NCBI GenBank assembly: GCA_038363925.1
Contig: JAQQWL010000003.1
Coordinates: 434,001-498,000 of the forward strand
Length of the DNA: 64,000 nucleotides
DNA from: Apiospora phragmitis
Lineage: Eukaryota > Ascomycota > Sordariomycetes > Amphisphaeriales > Apiosporaceae
Reading direction: 5' to 3'
A program made the translations under genes and the position numbers. Within the stretch, counting starts at the first letter, position 1, and each line of letters begins with the position of its first letter. Shown here piece by piece: positions 36,943 through 48,564 of the stretch. A model generated the notes under the pieces. The model saw nothing but the letters and a program-made list of their open reading frames with translations. It ran no database searches and was not told where the DNA came from.

Positions 36943-38007
36943 ATGCCGTCCGCCTCCGACTTCAACCCCGTGTGTAACACGACCATCACCTCGGACGATG
37001 TCTGCACGCCGCAGACCTGCTGCCTCGCGCAGGGCTGGATGGACTACCTACCGACGCTGGCCGGCAACGCCCTGTACGCGGCCCTGTTCGGCCTCATCCT
37101 GCTGCCGAACCTGTGGTTCACCGTCCGCGGGCGCACCTGGTCCTTTGGTATCTGGATGTCGCTGGGGCTGCTCGGCGAGATCATCGGCTACATCGGTCGC
37201 ATCATGCTGTACAACGACATCTTCAGCTTCGACGGCTTCCTGACCTACCTGATCCCCCTCACCATCGCCCCGGCCTTCATCACCGCCAGCATGTACCTCT
37301 GCCTCGCCCGCCTCGTCCACATCATCGACCCGGCCCTGCAGTACACCCGCCTCCGGCCCATGATGTACACCTGGATCTTCGTCACCTTCGACTTCATCGC
37401 GCTCGTGCTGCAGGGCGCCGGCGGCGGCATCACGGCCACGGGCGACGACAATAAGGACCAGGTCGACCTCGGCGTCAACGTCATGATGGCCGGCCTCGGC
37501 TTCCAGCTCTTCTCGCTCGTCGCCTTCTCGGCCCTCTGCCTCGACTTCGCCTGGCGCGTGCGCAAGGGCCAGCGCGAGTGGCGCACCGCCTCCATCGCGA
37601 CCACCGACCCCGTAGTCGTGGACCGCTACCGCGCGCTCCGGGCCACGCTCATGTTCCGCGGCCTCGTCGGCGCGCTCGCGGCGGCCGTCTTCCTCATCAT
37701 CGTGCGGTCGGCCTACCGCCTGGCCGAGCTGCAGGGCGGCTTCCACGGCAAGCTGGCCAACAACGAGGTCGTCTTCATGATCATCGAGGGGCCCATGGTC
37801 ATCCTTGCCTGCGCCGCCCTCGTCGCCTTCCACCCGGGCCTCGCGCTCAAGGGCCACTGGGACATGAAGGGCTTCAAGGCCCCGCAGCAGAGCAACGTCA
37901 CCAAGATGAGCGTCCTGGGCGGCTACGGCTCCAGCACCGATCCGTCGCAGGTCGTTCTGGACTCTTCTCGGGAAGAGGGTGGCCGTCCCGAATACCGCCA
38001 CACATGA
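36943..38007 (+). CDS. RTA1-family membrane protein, 354 aa, intronless
   Basis: One clean exon starts MPSASDFNPVCNTTITSDD. The protein has a Cys-containing N-terminal segment and seven hydrophobic helices: about residues 40-60, 66-86, 100-124, 142-160, 182-204, 234-256 and 274-298. The order and signatures (LGLLGEIIGYIGRI; APAFITASMYLCLARLV; DFIALVLQGAGGG; FRGLVGALAAAVFLIIVRSA) are those of the fungal RTA1-like / lipid-translocating exporter family. Members sit in the plasma membrane and are linked to resistance to toxic lipids and drugs; the substrate here is unknown. The gene is strikingly GC-rich at third positions, so the opposite strand shows a long false open frame. The C-terminal 50 residues are polar and cytosolic. 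Confidence 0.93.
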   Translation: MPSASDFNPVCNTTITSDDVCTPQTCCLAQGWMDYLPTLAGNALYAALFGLILLPNLWFTVRGRTWSFGIWMSLGLLGEIIGYIGRIMLYNDIFSFDGFLTYLIPLTIAPAFITASMYLCLARLVHIIDPALQYTRLRPMMYTWIFVTFDFIALVLQGAGGGITATGDDNKDQVDLGVNVMMAGLGFQLFSLVAFSALCLDFAWRVRKGQREWRTASIATTDPVVVDRYRALRATLMFRGLVGALAAAVFLIIVRSAYRLAELQGGFHGKLANNEVVFMIIEGPMVILACAALVAFHPGLALKGHWDMKGFKAPQQSNVTKMSVLGGYGSSTDPSQVVLDSSREEGGRPEYRHT

Positions 38008-39946
38008 TTATGGCGGCAATGTCCGTCGTCTCTGAGCGACTGAGGTCATACGAGCAGAGCTTTGATGGTTTCCTTTTTGTTTTTGTGTTGTCGCAACGGG
38101 TTTTGAAGACATTGAGAAGGTTTAGATGGTTTGTGGCGAGGCGTTCGGGTCGGATACAAGACAGGATGAAACATGATCTCTTGGCCTCTTTGTTTTGGAA
38201 TGATGATTGAGGTGTGTCTCGGGCATTGGATTGCTTGATTATCCCCGCGAATTGGTTCTCTCCCAAAAGGATGAGGCAGTGGTGTAGACACTTGATTAGG
38301 TTAGATTTGTGTAGTGATGATACCCGCCACTCGCGATATCAAGAATAGCACAAGGTTTCTTGGCGATTCACCATAAGGTGCTGTTGTTTCGATTCGATTT
38401 CATGCCCGTCGCTGCGCGTCGGCGATTTGCCAAGTGACTCAACTCAAGTGGTGGTTGTTTGGTTTACCTTTGCTCCAACTTCTTCTTGGCATCCGTACGA
38501 CGCAGATGGCTCATCCGAGAATTTTGACCGAGGCTCCCTGCCCGAAGTTGAGTCAAAATCGGAGTTTGGTTCTAGTTTCAGCTTGGCGAAACTGCCTTCT
38601 AGACCAGTCCGAAAGGGTCTACTCAATGCGACACTCATTGTTGTAGAGAGTAGTAGTAAAGAGAGTATGTGCGCTATTCTCACCGCCGCATGACGACGAT
38701 GAGCAACGTCGGCTCAAGTTCCATCCATCGACCCATCCATCCATCCATCCTCCTTCTTGCCGTCTTACGATGCGACGCGGTGCGAGGGATGGTGAGTGCT
38801 CTTACGATGGGCAATGCGGCCTCCGACCACTCGCGATTCAAGGATAAATGAAGTACGTCGTAGAGCAAGAAGAAGATGGCGCTGGACAAGGATGGCCGAG
38901 TTCGCTCACGAGCCGCGCTGGGCACTATGGGTATTATGTATTCGCATCTCCCAACCGAAATACGCGGCGGCCAGTCAAACGGTCCCCAGTACCGGGCCAA
39001 GACCAGATAAGGACGTGGGTCGTGGGGTAATGGAACATTGAAAGCAGGCTGCAGAAAGCTGCAGCTACAGTAGCACTGCCTACGAATAGTGCCTAGGATG
39101 GCAGCCATGACGGAAAAAGAGGGTGTGAAGGGAAATGCCCGGCCAGGCAAAACAAGACGACGAGACGACCATGATGCATGCAAGCAGCAACTAACTAGAC
39201 CCCGGATCTGCAGTGCGACGCTGCCCCGAAAAATCCCAGGTTGGCCCCTCGTGCGCCATTCGCTGGGCTGTGCAGGCTGTTGCTGCAGCGCTGCTTGTTC
39301 ATGCGGGGTAGCGGCGCGCTGCTATTTCTAGCGCCCCCCCCCCAGAGGCCTGGGCACTGAGGCCAATCATTCGCCGAGTGCAACGACAGGAAAACCCAAG
39401 ACCAGGGCCAAGACACACACACCCCCTGCCACCGTTAATCCAATCTAGTCGTGACAAGCCTTGGACCCTCTTTTTATTTTTTTTTCTTGGCCTTTTCCCT
39501 TTAGCCTTCTGATCGTCGAATGACGTGGAATAGGTATTTGTGATGCGCAAAGGTCCCTCCGAATCAGAGGTGGGCGCCTATGACGGCTGACCAGGGGCAA
39601 CCATGTCGAGCTGATCTTGCCTATACCGGAAAGGATGAGGCAAGCCAGCAGACCGGCGACTTGCGGGAGCCTGCCTGCTTGCCTGCCTAGCAGCGAGAGC
39701 GGGGGCGAAGCAAAAAGACAGAAAAGAAAGAAAGAGGGGTGATGAGGATGGATGGATGGATGGCTGGACGGAACAAGGACCCGACCACCACACATGCTTT
39801 CGATGGTCTGTCTGTCTATATAGATGGGCGAAGCATCCCCCTCCCCTCAGCTCCGTGCTCACTCTTCTTTCTCTTGAAGTGACACACATAACCAAAATAT
39901 ACTCTTTCTCTCTCTCGTGACATCTGAGCCTGTCTGCGAATAGTCC
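38008..39946. other. intergenic with CCAT/GGAT simple repeats
   Basis: Short (CCAT)n-type tracts occur near 38737-38750 and (GGAT)n near 39748-39765. A TATA-like tctatatagatgg at about 39815-39827 lies upstream of the small gene at 39947. No other gene is recognised. Confidence 0.5.
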
Positions 39947-40198
39947 ATGACAGCGCAGCAATCCGACACCAAGCTATCCTCCTCCTCTTTCGGTTCGAGC
40001 TACCTAGACCCGTACCACCCCGCGCCTTCACCAACGAAGCATAGGAGGCGACACAACGTACCTCTCAACAGCACCACCGCCTCGTCGTTCTCCATCATGC
40101 CTCCCTACTCCAAGTACTGCTGCCAATGCGGGGGCATGCTCGTCATCAGCGACAAGTGCTCGGCCTGCGCGCACACCGAGTGCACCAAGTGCCTGTAA
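39947..40198 (+). CDS. small cysteine-pair (zinc-ribbon-like) protein, 83 aa
   Basis: The first ATG after a TATA-like box about 130 bases upstream opens an 83-codon frame. An internal ATG at 40097 would give 33 residues. The C-terminus carries YCCQCGGML...CSACAHTECTKCL, three C-x2-C pairs with one His, spaced like a zinc ribbon. Short fungal proteins with this Cys pattern are common in Sordariomycetes; their function is not known to me. The N-terminal 50 residues are Ser/Pro-rich and may be untranslated. The gene converges on the large GTPase gene ending at 40622. Confidence 0.5.
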   Translation: MTAQQSDTKLSSSSFGSSYLDPYHPAPSPTKHRRRHNVPLNSTTASSFSIMPPYSKYCCQCGGMLVISDKCSACAHTECTKCL

Positions 40199-40621
40199 GA
40201 GAAGAAGAAGCTCTCTACGTAGCTGAAGGAGTGAGTCAGCCCAATCCATTTTTGCCCCACGAGTTGCTTACCAAGAGCCCACCCAACTGACACCATCAAC
40301 TGCAGGCTGATGTTCTCAAAACGCATCATCATATCACGATACAACTTACTTTGGGTGGGGGACGGAGTTTACCAAGCGATACTGGGTTGATGCAAGGCTG
40401 TATTCATTTCTTCTTCTGACGACTATCTATGATGTGTTCAGGAGCTATGGGGGAATATTGGGGCAACTGCTTTTGTGGCGTATTGCGATTATGCCAGTGT
40501 AATTGCGAGCGGCTCGCCTATTGTACAAATCAAATCATCTTTTCTCAACTGTGCTCAGATCTAACCGGAGCGGTTCATCAAGCAAACATGGTCGCAATTC
40601 TCTTGGCCATGGTACCACAAC
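40199..40621. other. 3' region between convergent genes
   Basis: A possible intron-like stretch (gtaagag at 40195 to ctgcag near 40305) could add a small second exon to the Cys-pair gene, but I cannot confirm it. No other gene is seen. Confidence 0.35.
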
Positions 40622-43600
40622 TCAGTGTCGTCGCTTTCTCTCGCGAAAGGTGTAACCATCCGGGCGTGTCGGTGTCAAGTTCTGCGAATGTTCTCGCTTT
40701 ACGGTGGTCTGCTCCTCCTGAGCGCCCGAAGGGGTGACACTTTCTTGTTTCACAGAGCTCTTTCGCGGGCGCCCACGTCCCGACAATGTCCGAGGGGTGC
40801 GCGGCGCGGGTGAGGTGGCGACAGCTGCTCCTCCTCCACCTCCCTGCTGTTGGTCGGCACCGCTTCTGCCGAACAGTCCCCTAGCCATGGCCGAAGCGGC
40901 GCCGGACAAGAACCTGGACGCGGCGGACACCATGCCGGCCGGGTGGATGTTGGCGAAGAAGCCGGCCATGCCCCCGGGTCGCGCACGGCCGCAGCTGCTA
41001 CTCGCGGAAGCCGGACGCCCTGGACCACTCGACCAGCGCCCGCATGGCCCGCAGGTCCTGGCCCCAGTGCCGGAGGCGGAGGAGCTTCTGCACCAGCTCG
41101 ACCGCGCCCTCCTCGTCCAGCAGCACGCCCGACCCGTCGCCCGGCTCGGCCATCCGGGCCTCGAGGATGCGGATCCGCTCCGCGTACTGCTTCTTGTTGT
41201 CCTCGAGTGACTCCAGCCGCTCCTGGTTCTTCTCAACGTCGACGCCGCGCTCCTGGGCGTGGGCGATCTGTCGACGCTCGCCCTTGATCAGCAGGTCGAG
41301 GTACTCGATCATGGCGTCGTTGTAGGCGGCGATGCTGTTCTTCTTTAGGTACAGCCCGAAGCGGCTCGCTGCATCCTGAATCTCCTCAAGGCTTGCTTTG
41401 CGTCCGTCCACCTCCTTCGTCAGCTGCTCGGTTGCCAACTGCTTGATCTGGACGATCGACGCATTGGCGGTCAGTTGTTGTTGGATTTCGGGGTTCGTAT
41501 ACATGACCGCGACTTCTGTCAGGGTGTACCAGATATGGAGATGATTCTGCCAGTGATGGCGACAGCCTTTGCAATGGCCGTAGTTGCCCTTGAAGGCTTT
41601 GCAGCGAATCAGGTCATGATGACCAACCACATCTTCCTCGACAGTCTCCAGGTGACATGGATCGTGGCAGAGCGATAAGTATAGAGGTCTGTAGACTCCC
41701 GCCACCTCTCTCCATCTCGACACAGTCCGGGTCCCTGCACACAGTGCGGGGCTGATCTAGTTGTTCGCACTGGATCTCAACGCGCTCAAAGTGCTGTTTC
41801 TTCTGAAGATCCTGTTTACATAGATTGGCTGACTTCAGTTCCTTGATCTTCTCCTCGTTGAGACGTATGGTCCGTTCAATAGTATCTGAGATGTCTGCCA
41901 GAGGCTTGGTCAAGTGGGTGATTGCCTCCCGAGCACGAATCATGCTCATCGTTCTTTTGGTGCTGTGAGGCTCCAAAGAGCAAAAGTGCTCAAGAAGGGC
42001 TCTTGTCTGTTCCATCGAGCTATCCCAGCTCTTCTGAAAGTCTTCAATGTTGTTCATTGTATGCCCAAGCTGCTTCTGGGCCGCCACGCATCGGAAGCTC
42101 TCCGAGTCAAAGCAGTACATGGTCTTGACTGTCAGCTGGAGACCCAGTGACTCGTGCTTGCCCAACAGAGTTCTGTATGGCTGTAAGGAATCGCCGGGCG
42201 TGTAGTTCGACTGGCGCATGTTGGTAAAGCCCCAAACGATGTTCCGGACAGCATCATGGTGGAGGTGGGTCAAGAGTTCTTGGACGCAGAACTTGAAGAC
42301 CACGTTCAGGCGGGTGTTGTTGGGCTTCAAGAGAGTGATGATGCCATGGAGACTCGGGAACTGATTCAAGGTGCTGAGAACCTTGGACATGTTCTCCCTG
42401 TCAAACTTCTCTCCCCTTGTATCTCCAATACCTGGAGTATCGATCAGGCGGACGAGCCGATTGCCTATGGGTGGACGGTAGACAGTAGGTGACTGAGTTG
42501 CAGATTGTCCCGATGACCCATCGTGCTCTTCAACGTCCTCTCCAACCTTGACTTTCCGTTCAATGAAGCCGCCCTCAGGTTGGTTCTCGTCAAAGTATTG
42601 TAGATTGAAAGAATAGGGAACGGCGTACTCCAATTTTTCATGACCCATTGCTTTATCCAGGGAGTCGAACAACATATAGTTGTAGAATGCATTGATGAAA
42701 GTGCTCTTGCCTACTCCGGATTCTCCAAGCACAAGTATGTTTGTTTCCTCGTATGAGTGCAGAGAGTCAAGTTTTGCTTTCGATTCCTGGCTTTCCCACG
42801 AGACGAACTTCTTACCTTGTGTCTCTGCATTGCACTGCCAGTTGAAGTCAGAGATGGGACTTCGGCCGCAGTCACAGAAGAAGAACCTCTCATGGTATTC
42901 CAGGACGCGACGACAGTGGTAGCATACCCAATCATGAGACAAGGACTGGTCACATGATGGTTGGGGGCACGGCAACCGGACAAGTCGTCGCTCGCGCGGT
43001 GCAGGCTGCATTTGCGGCGCCCCAGCCTTAGAGACGCGTCGGACGAAAAACTGGTCTGCAAATTCCATGGACTCCAGCATGTTGGGGATCTTGACTTCTC
43101 CATGGCTGTAGAAAGAGATGCGAGGCCGTGAGGAATCAATTTCATCGGGTCCACACTCCGCGGTGCTCACATGGTAGTCGCCTGGGTTTCGTACCAGGAG
43201 TCGGCTGATGACATTCTGGCTCTCGCGCCATGATTTATCACCTGTCATGGCCTCGGTGAAGAAGAGCACATAAATACTGCTGCCCATGGAGATTTCATCT
43301 TGGGAACCGTTGTAGTCGAAGTAGCGGCCACCATGGGTAGTCAATGCTTTGCGCAAGCTCACGTAGTTGATGGCGCGCTTCAGAACCTTTGTTGTGTGTT
43401 CGGGCGAGCTGCTGGATTGAACATGATCCAGCAACAATATCTCCAGAGAGTCACCTAGGCAATTGCCTGCGCGCAGCTTCTCGAATGTGTTAGAAGCGTC
43501 CCGTCGGAATTCTTTCTTCGCCTCAAGGGCGTTCTCCAGTTGCTCTATGTACTCATCGATGTTTTGAGGACCTTGTGCACCGAACATGAAGTATATGGAT

Positions 43601-44526
43601 TTGGTCTCGTGAACGAAGGCCTTGATTTGCTGGTCAAGGTCGTTCCAATTTCTCCCAAGTCTCAATAAACATGTCCATAACCCAATCATCTGGGTGGTGC
43701 ACTGTGAGCTTGGGGCCAATCTCAAGGCCATGCATCACACGAAGGTAGTCGAGGGGGACCAGATGATATATCAGTGGGACACCACGACCATGATTGGTCT
43801 CTTCGAGTGACTTAGGGATATCACCTATGAGAGACTCAACTTTTGATACCTTCACCTTCTTCACTGACGGCATGCCTTTGATGTCCGAGAACACCACAAA
43901 TGTCACGTATTTTATATTTGGATGCAGACACTGCCGACGGTTTTGGCCCGAAGATGGTTCGCCAAGGTCCCCGTGGAAATGGACTTCATGCTGCTTGAAC
44001 ATTGACTTGACCAAGTCCAGTTTCGTCACGAGCCCTTGCGGTGTGAGGTTGCAGACGAAGAATCATGGCTGGCCCCCAAGATGAACTTGGCACCAGTAAC
44101 TATGTGAGTCGACCGATTGTTTGTAATGGGGTCTGTCGTTATGTAATCACGTAGGTGTGGGTCGGCAAGATTCAAGCGTGATATCTCAGTCAGGATCTCG
44201 TAGTGAACAACGCCGCCACGTCCGCCTTCTTCGTGCCGAGGATGCTGTAGGTACCTGGTGGATCCCGCGGCCTGGAAAAATCCTGCCACATAGCTTGTAG
44301 CAAGGCGGTTGTCGACTCCGAAGCTTTTCAGCTTATCTTTGACAGTGCCAGCCGCGGAGACTTGTACGCCATGCGATTTGATTTTCTCAAGGGTGATAGT
44401 AGTGGGAGGCGGGTCTCTGTCAATGATACTGACATTCAAGAAATTGTCGGTGTGAGCATCGTAGAGGCTTCCAAGGTCAGAGACCTGCCCCAGGGCCGGT
44501 CGTATATGGCCGATCTCCGAAGCCAT
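40622..44526 (-). CDS. stonustoxin-like / P-loop GTPase fusion protein, frame-broken
   Basis: Coding signal runs continuously from ATG at 44526 but changes frame near 44050, 43650, 41720 and 40990. Only the last switch could be a weak intron. The order is as follows. An N-terminal region (44526-44060, ALGQVSDLGSLYDAHTDN, THIVTGAKFILGASH) resembles the MACPF-like start of stonustoxin-family proteins. A thioredoxin-like region follows (about 43960-43640). A Cys-rich patch is at about 42870-42975. A GTPase has the P-loop GESGVGKST near 42700-42728 and switch DTPGIGDTRG near 42410-42440. A Cys/His cluster (LCHDPCHL, CKGCRHHWQNHLH) lies at about 41520-41690. A coiled-coil-like helix and a basic tail follow. 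Such fusions exist in fungi as uncharacterised proteins; a role in membrane damage or non-self response is inference. The breaks may be decay or assembly error. Confidence 0.75.
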
Positions 44527-47410
44527 GGTGACCTCCAGTCTTGTGTGTAAGAAGTGTAGGTTTGGGGATAATGCGGAAGGTAGGCAACTGTGGCGAGAAG
44601 AGGAATTAGTTAGCTGAATCTGAAGTGTGAGCGCTCAGTAAATACTAAATTCAAGGACAGACAGGGCAGGGGGTAATATTATGGGTGAGGTTGATGGGAA
44701 TGTTCTTCGAATACTCAAACCCGTCTTGACTTACCAAATGATGATGTCGCAAGGTCACGAGACTGACGACGTAGGGATCGATGTAGAAAGCAGATGACTG
44801 TTTTGGGTGGAATAAAATTTGCAGAAACGACTGTGACATGTATGTCTTGTCAGAAAGACCGACGAAAGTGACGAGGTTGCAAGGTAGATAACGCCAATGC
44901 GAAATGCTTATTGTCAAATGGCACTTGTAAGTTTTGTAGAGGAGGGGAGAGGGAAGAAGGCATGGACTTACCAGCTGTCATTTGTAGAGTCGTAAAGAAG
45001 GAACGAGGACTGGAGATGAATTGCTTGATGTCGTTGGGACGTTGAGTTCCTGTATGGTACTATGCAGGAAGTTAAAGATTTAACCTACAAAGATGTTGTT
45101 ACATGCAGAAGTTAGGAGTAGGCAAGGTTGGGTGGTATCGGTTACCAAATATGAGTTGGCGAAATTCGTACCCATCTCTTACCAAGATGAGATGTTGAAT
45201 TTTGGCAGAGCCAGCGAGTTATTGAGGCAGGGGGTGGGCTTGTGAATGAAAAGTGAAGCTCTATATCATCTCGGAGGACTCGAGCTGAGACGGGCTGGTA
45301 GATGATTTAGTTTGGTAGGAAGAAGTACTTACGTAAGAAAGATACGTGGGTTAAATCCTTCAGCTGACGAAAGATTAGGCCGAGATGATATCGATCCTTG
45401 ACTTGGTAATGAGAGTTGCTTTGCGAAGGATAGAAGGATCAGTATGTAATACCTAGAAGGCCAAAGAGAGGATGGTGGAAAGTACTGATGACTCCCGAAG
45501 GAAAGATGGTTTGGGATGAATTGATGGTACCCCAAATTTACCCAGAGAGAAAGATAGGCCAAGGGTTGGGAAGGTGGTATGTTATGAGCGAGTGACCACC
45601 CAAGCCTCCCAAGATGCTGATCGACTTTCTGAGGAACGATAAGAAAGCAAATTATATGCCTGGAAGGAGTTGCTCAAGCTTAGTGGTGCCTTTATTCATC
45701 GATATATCCTGTTGATCTAAGGAAACGATGGAGAGGCAACCGCAGAGCATGAGGTAGGCCCTTTACGCTTCGGGGAAACCACGATATCTGCATTCACCTT
45801 CGTTGGGATTATAATAGCCTTAGTTCTTGCCTCACGATAATTAGCTCGTTATGTGTCGACTTCTTGTCGACTTCAGAGAAAGAACACTCATTCTGTGTCT
45901 GGCTGGCCAAGAGGAAATGGGTGTGCATATGTTATAACTGCTTAAACTCAATACAAGGGCGTTCTTAAAGACCACCATGTCTCCCGACAAACACTGGCAC
46001 TTTTACATATACTGGAAACGCCGCTCATCATAGCTAATGACAATAGAATTGAGAAAGAGGCAATCAGTCTTAGCTTATGAGATTATTTTTTCAAAGTACA
46101 CTTCTACGGACAATATGCATGTGGGACACTGCAAGATTGTTGTCCAACTCTATTTGGAATTGACCTGACGACATTGCCGGGCTACATAATTCATATGCAA
46201 CCGATAACGGAATCATTGGTAACTTAAGCAAACACAGGAACCCTGCGTGCTAGTATGTACTAGTCCATTCGGTGTTCTAGATAACCGCAGGCTTCCTGTC
46301 TCTCACCTACAGGTGCCTGAGATGAATACTTAATTACACTGGTCAGGTCTCGGCCCTTCTTAGGTTTCCACAGTGGATTGGACATGTATGTAATCTGCCC
46401 ACAGCGAATGGTGGTATAGAAGATTTCGAGGAGGCACTTGATCCAGCTTTGGTGGTCATGCAAATGATGACTTCTTGGTGTATTTTCTGTTTGGAGCCCA
46501 AAGTCGCTGTACACAATCCAAATAGCCAATCTACAAGAAGCAATCCAGAGGCAAGCTCAACGTTGAGGCCGCCTTTGCACATACCATCGGCCGGCATTTC
46601 GTTGATACTCCGCAGTTCCGGCTGGGCAGCGGTCGGCGCGCATATGCCAAGTCTAATCCCGTCGGCGGTTTCGTGCAATCGCCATGGACGTTTTATCAAT
46701 CTTTCGGGTCCGAAGCCAATGCGCACTACTGCACCCGCCATGTATTTTAGGTATGAAGTGTGCATGGTGGCTGCCTTGGCTCAATGTGTTTCGTCAGTCC
46801 ATTGACGCACACCAGGCCACCACAAAAGTGACGGGAAGAGCAGTCAGGGAGCCGAGCGGGTATTTGCAAGCTCTAATCCTCCATTTCTAATCGGGGCTCA
46901 CAATGCATCAAAACAAGCTGCTAATCAATCAGTCTCTCTGCAGTTGCTTCTATTTCAGAGTGCTTTACTAATGTGGGTTGTACGTAAGTAGGTGCTCCAT
47001 CTGAACAATCGAGACTTTTGGGGAGGGGGGTGGCTAAGCTAAGAGTGGAAACGGCTGACCTCAGCTCCTTGCTTGCCAGCCAGTAAAATGCATCACCGCC
47101 GAGATATTTGGGGTCCGCCAGCCCTATGGCTGCCACCCTAATCTTTGACGGTGGGTACCATCTCTTCCCTGCCGCTGAACCTAAACCTTTAGCGACAAAG
47201 TGCATTGCCGTCATGCCGCGAAAGCACTATCCGTAACCGCGAAAGGCCGAAGAAGAGGGAGGACTGGCTGACCTCCCAAGGCACCAAGATGATATGTATA
47301 AAGCAACCATCCAAAATAAGAAGAATAATCTCTACTTAACCTGCTCTGCAACCAAGAGAGATAACACAATCTGACCATTTCCATTCAAGGTTTACCTTAC
47401 TGCTTACTAT
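44527..47410. other. intergenic, two unresolved open frames
   Basis: About 2.9 kb without a supported gene. A minus-strand frame at 46343-46765 (140 codons) overlaps a plus-strand protein-like stretch near 46540-46745, and a minus frame at 46921-47214 (97 codons) opens toward the dehydrogenase promoter. None has a recognisable motif or a coherent exon structure. Confidence 0.35.
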
Positions 47411-48564
47411 ATGTGCACCATTGCGAAGCGCTCCTTCTCCGAGCTATCTAAACTTCGTCGATCCCCTTGTCAACTGTCTCACTTCCCAGTCAGCAATCAA
47501 TACCACACCATTTCAGGACCACAATCACTCTCCCTGAATTCACCGACAACAACCTTCATTGCCAAAGACCCCAGGAGACCCTTGTCATCCTCATCACTGC
47601 TGCACCGCAGCAACACCAACAACATGCACGCCGCCCAAGTCCAAAACTGGTCAGACGGTCCCCGCTACGTCTCCATCGACGCCCCACCCGCCCCCACCGC
47701 CGACGAGATCCAGCTCCGCGTCCTAGCGACCGGCGCCCACAACGTCGTGCGGTCCCGCGCCGCCGGCACGCACTACTCGGCCAAAACACTGCCGCACACG
47801 CCAGGTATGGACTGCGTCGCGCGCGACGAGGCCACGGGCCAGCTGTACTACGTCTCGTCGCTGGCCGACACCTTCGGCACCTTCATCGAGTACATCAACG
47901 TGCCCAAGAAGGGAGGCACGCTCCTCGTCCCTCTGCCCGAGGGCACCGACCCCGTCGCCGTCGCGGGCAGCGTTAACCCGGCGTTTAGCAGCTGGATGGC
48001 TATCACGGCGCGCACCAACGACCTGCCCAAGACTGGACCTGTCTGATCCTGGGCGCCACCAGCGCGAGCGGCCGCCTCGCCGTGCACGTCGCGAAGGCCC
48101 TGGGCGCGAAGAAGGTAGTCGGCGCGGCACGCAGCGAGTCCAGCCTCAAATCGGTGGAGGGGCTGGACGACTACGTCGTCTTCAACGCGGCCGAGCGGGA
48201 CCCGCAGCTCCTCAACGCCGCCGGCGCCGACGTCGTACTCGACTACGTGTACGGCGACGTGGCCGAGCAGTTCTTCGCCAATTTTCGGAACCCGGGCAAG
48301 CCCGTCCAGTACGTGCAGATCGGCGTGCTGTCGGGCCGCGACGGCATCGCCCTGCCCAGCGGGATCCTGCGCTCGACCGACCTGACGATACGCGGCGCCG
48401 GCGGTGGCAGTTGGGGCATGGGTCAGCTCATGAAGGAGCTGCCCGTGCTGGTTCCGCAACTCGTCGGGTGGCCGGACTTGCCCACGACCAAGGTCGAGCT
48501 CAAGGATATCGAGAAGACGTGGTGGGACAAGTCACTCGAGGGGCGGGTGGTCTATGGCGTTTGA
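47411..48564 (+). CDS. zinc-independent medium-chain dehydrogenase/quinone-oxidoreductase-like protein, one frame break
   Basis: The first frame reads from 47411 to a premature TGA at 48044-48046 (after NDLPKTGP). The second frame resumes at once with the Rossmann nucleotide-binding motif LILGATSASGRLAVHVAK and runs to 48564. No intron can fit, so one base is out of step near 48040. The conserved catalytic core starts at MHAAQVQNW (ATG 47624). The codons from 47411 add 71 Ser/Arg-rich residues that look like a mitochondrial presequence or an open 5' leader. The core resembles the NAD(P)H-dependent medium-chain dehydrogenase/reductase superfamily: N-terminal GroES-like fold, GxxxxxG nucleotide loop, and no zinc-ligand Cys set. 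The substrate is unknown. The likely length is 313 residues from 47624. Confidence 0.8.

Noticed and set aside
37048..38001. 317-codon open frame on the minus strand
   Set aside because: It is antisense to the clean RTA1 gene. High third-position GC in that gene removes stops from the opposite strand, and its Glu/Asp/Gly/Val-rich product has no recognisable motif.
46343..47214. Open frames of 140 and 97 codons on the minus strand, and a protein-like plus-strand stretch
   Set aside because: Both strands look equally plausible, stops interrupt the plus-strand reading, and no motif or splice structure supports a gene.
47848..48459. 203-codon minus-strand frame over the dehydrogenase
   Set aside because: It is a shadow of the GC-rich dehydrogenase gene, which has the clear nucleotide-binding motif on the other strand.
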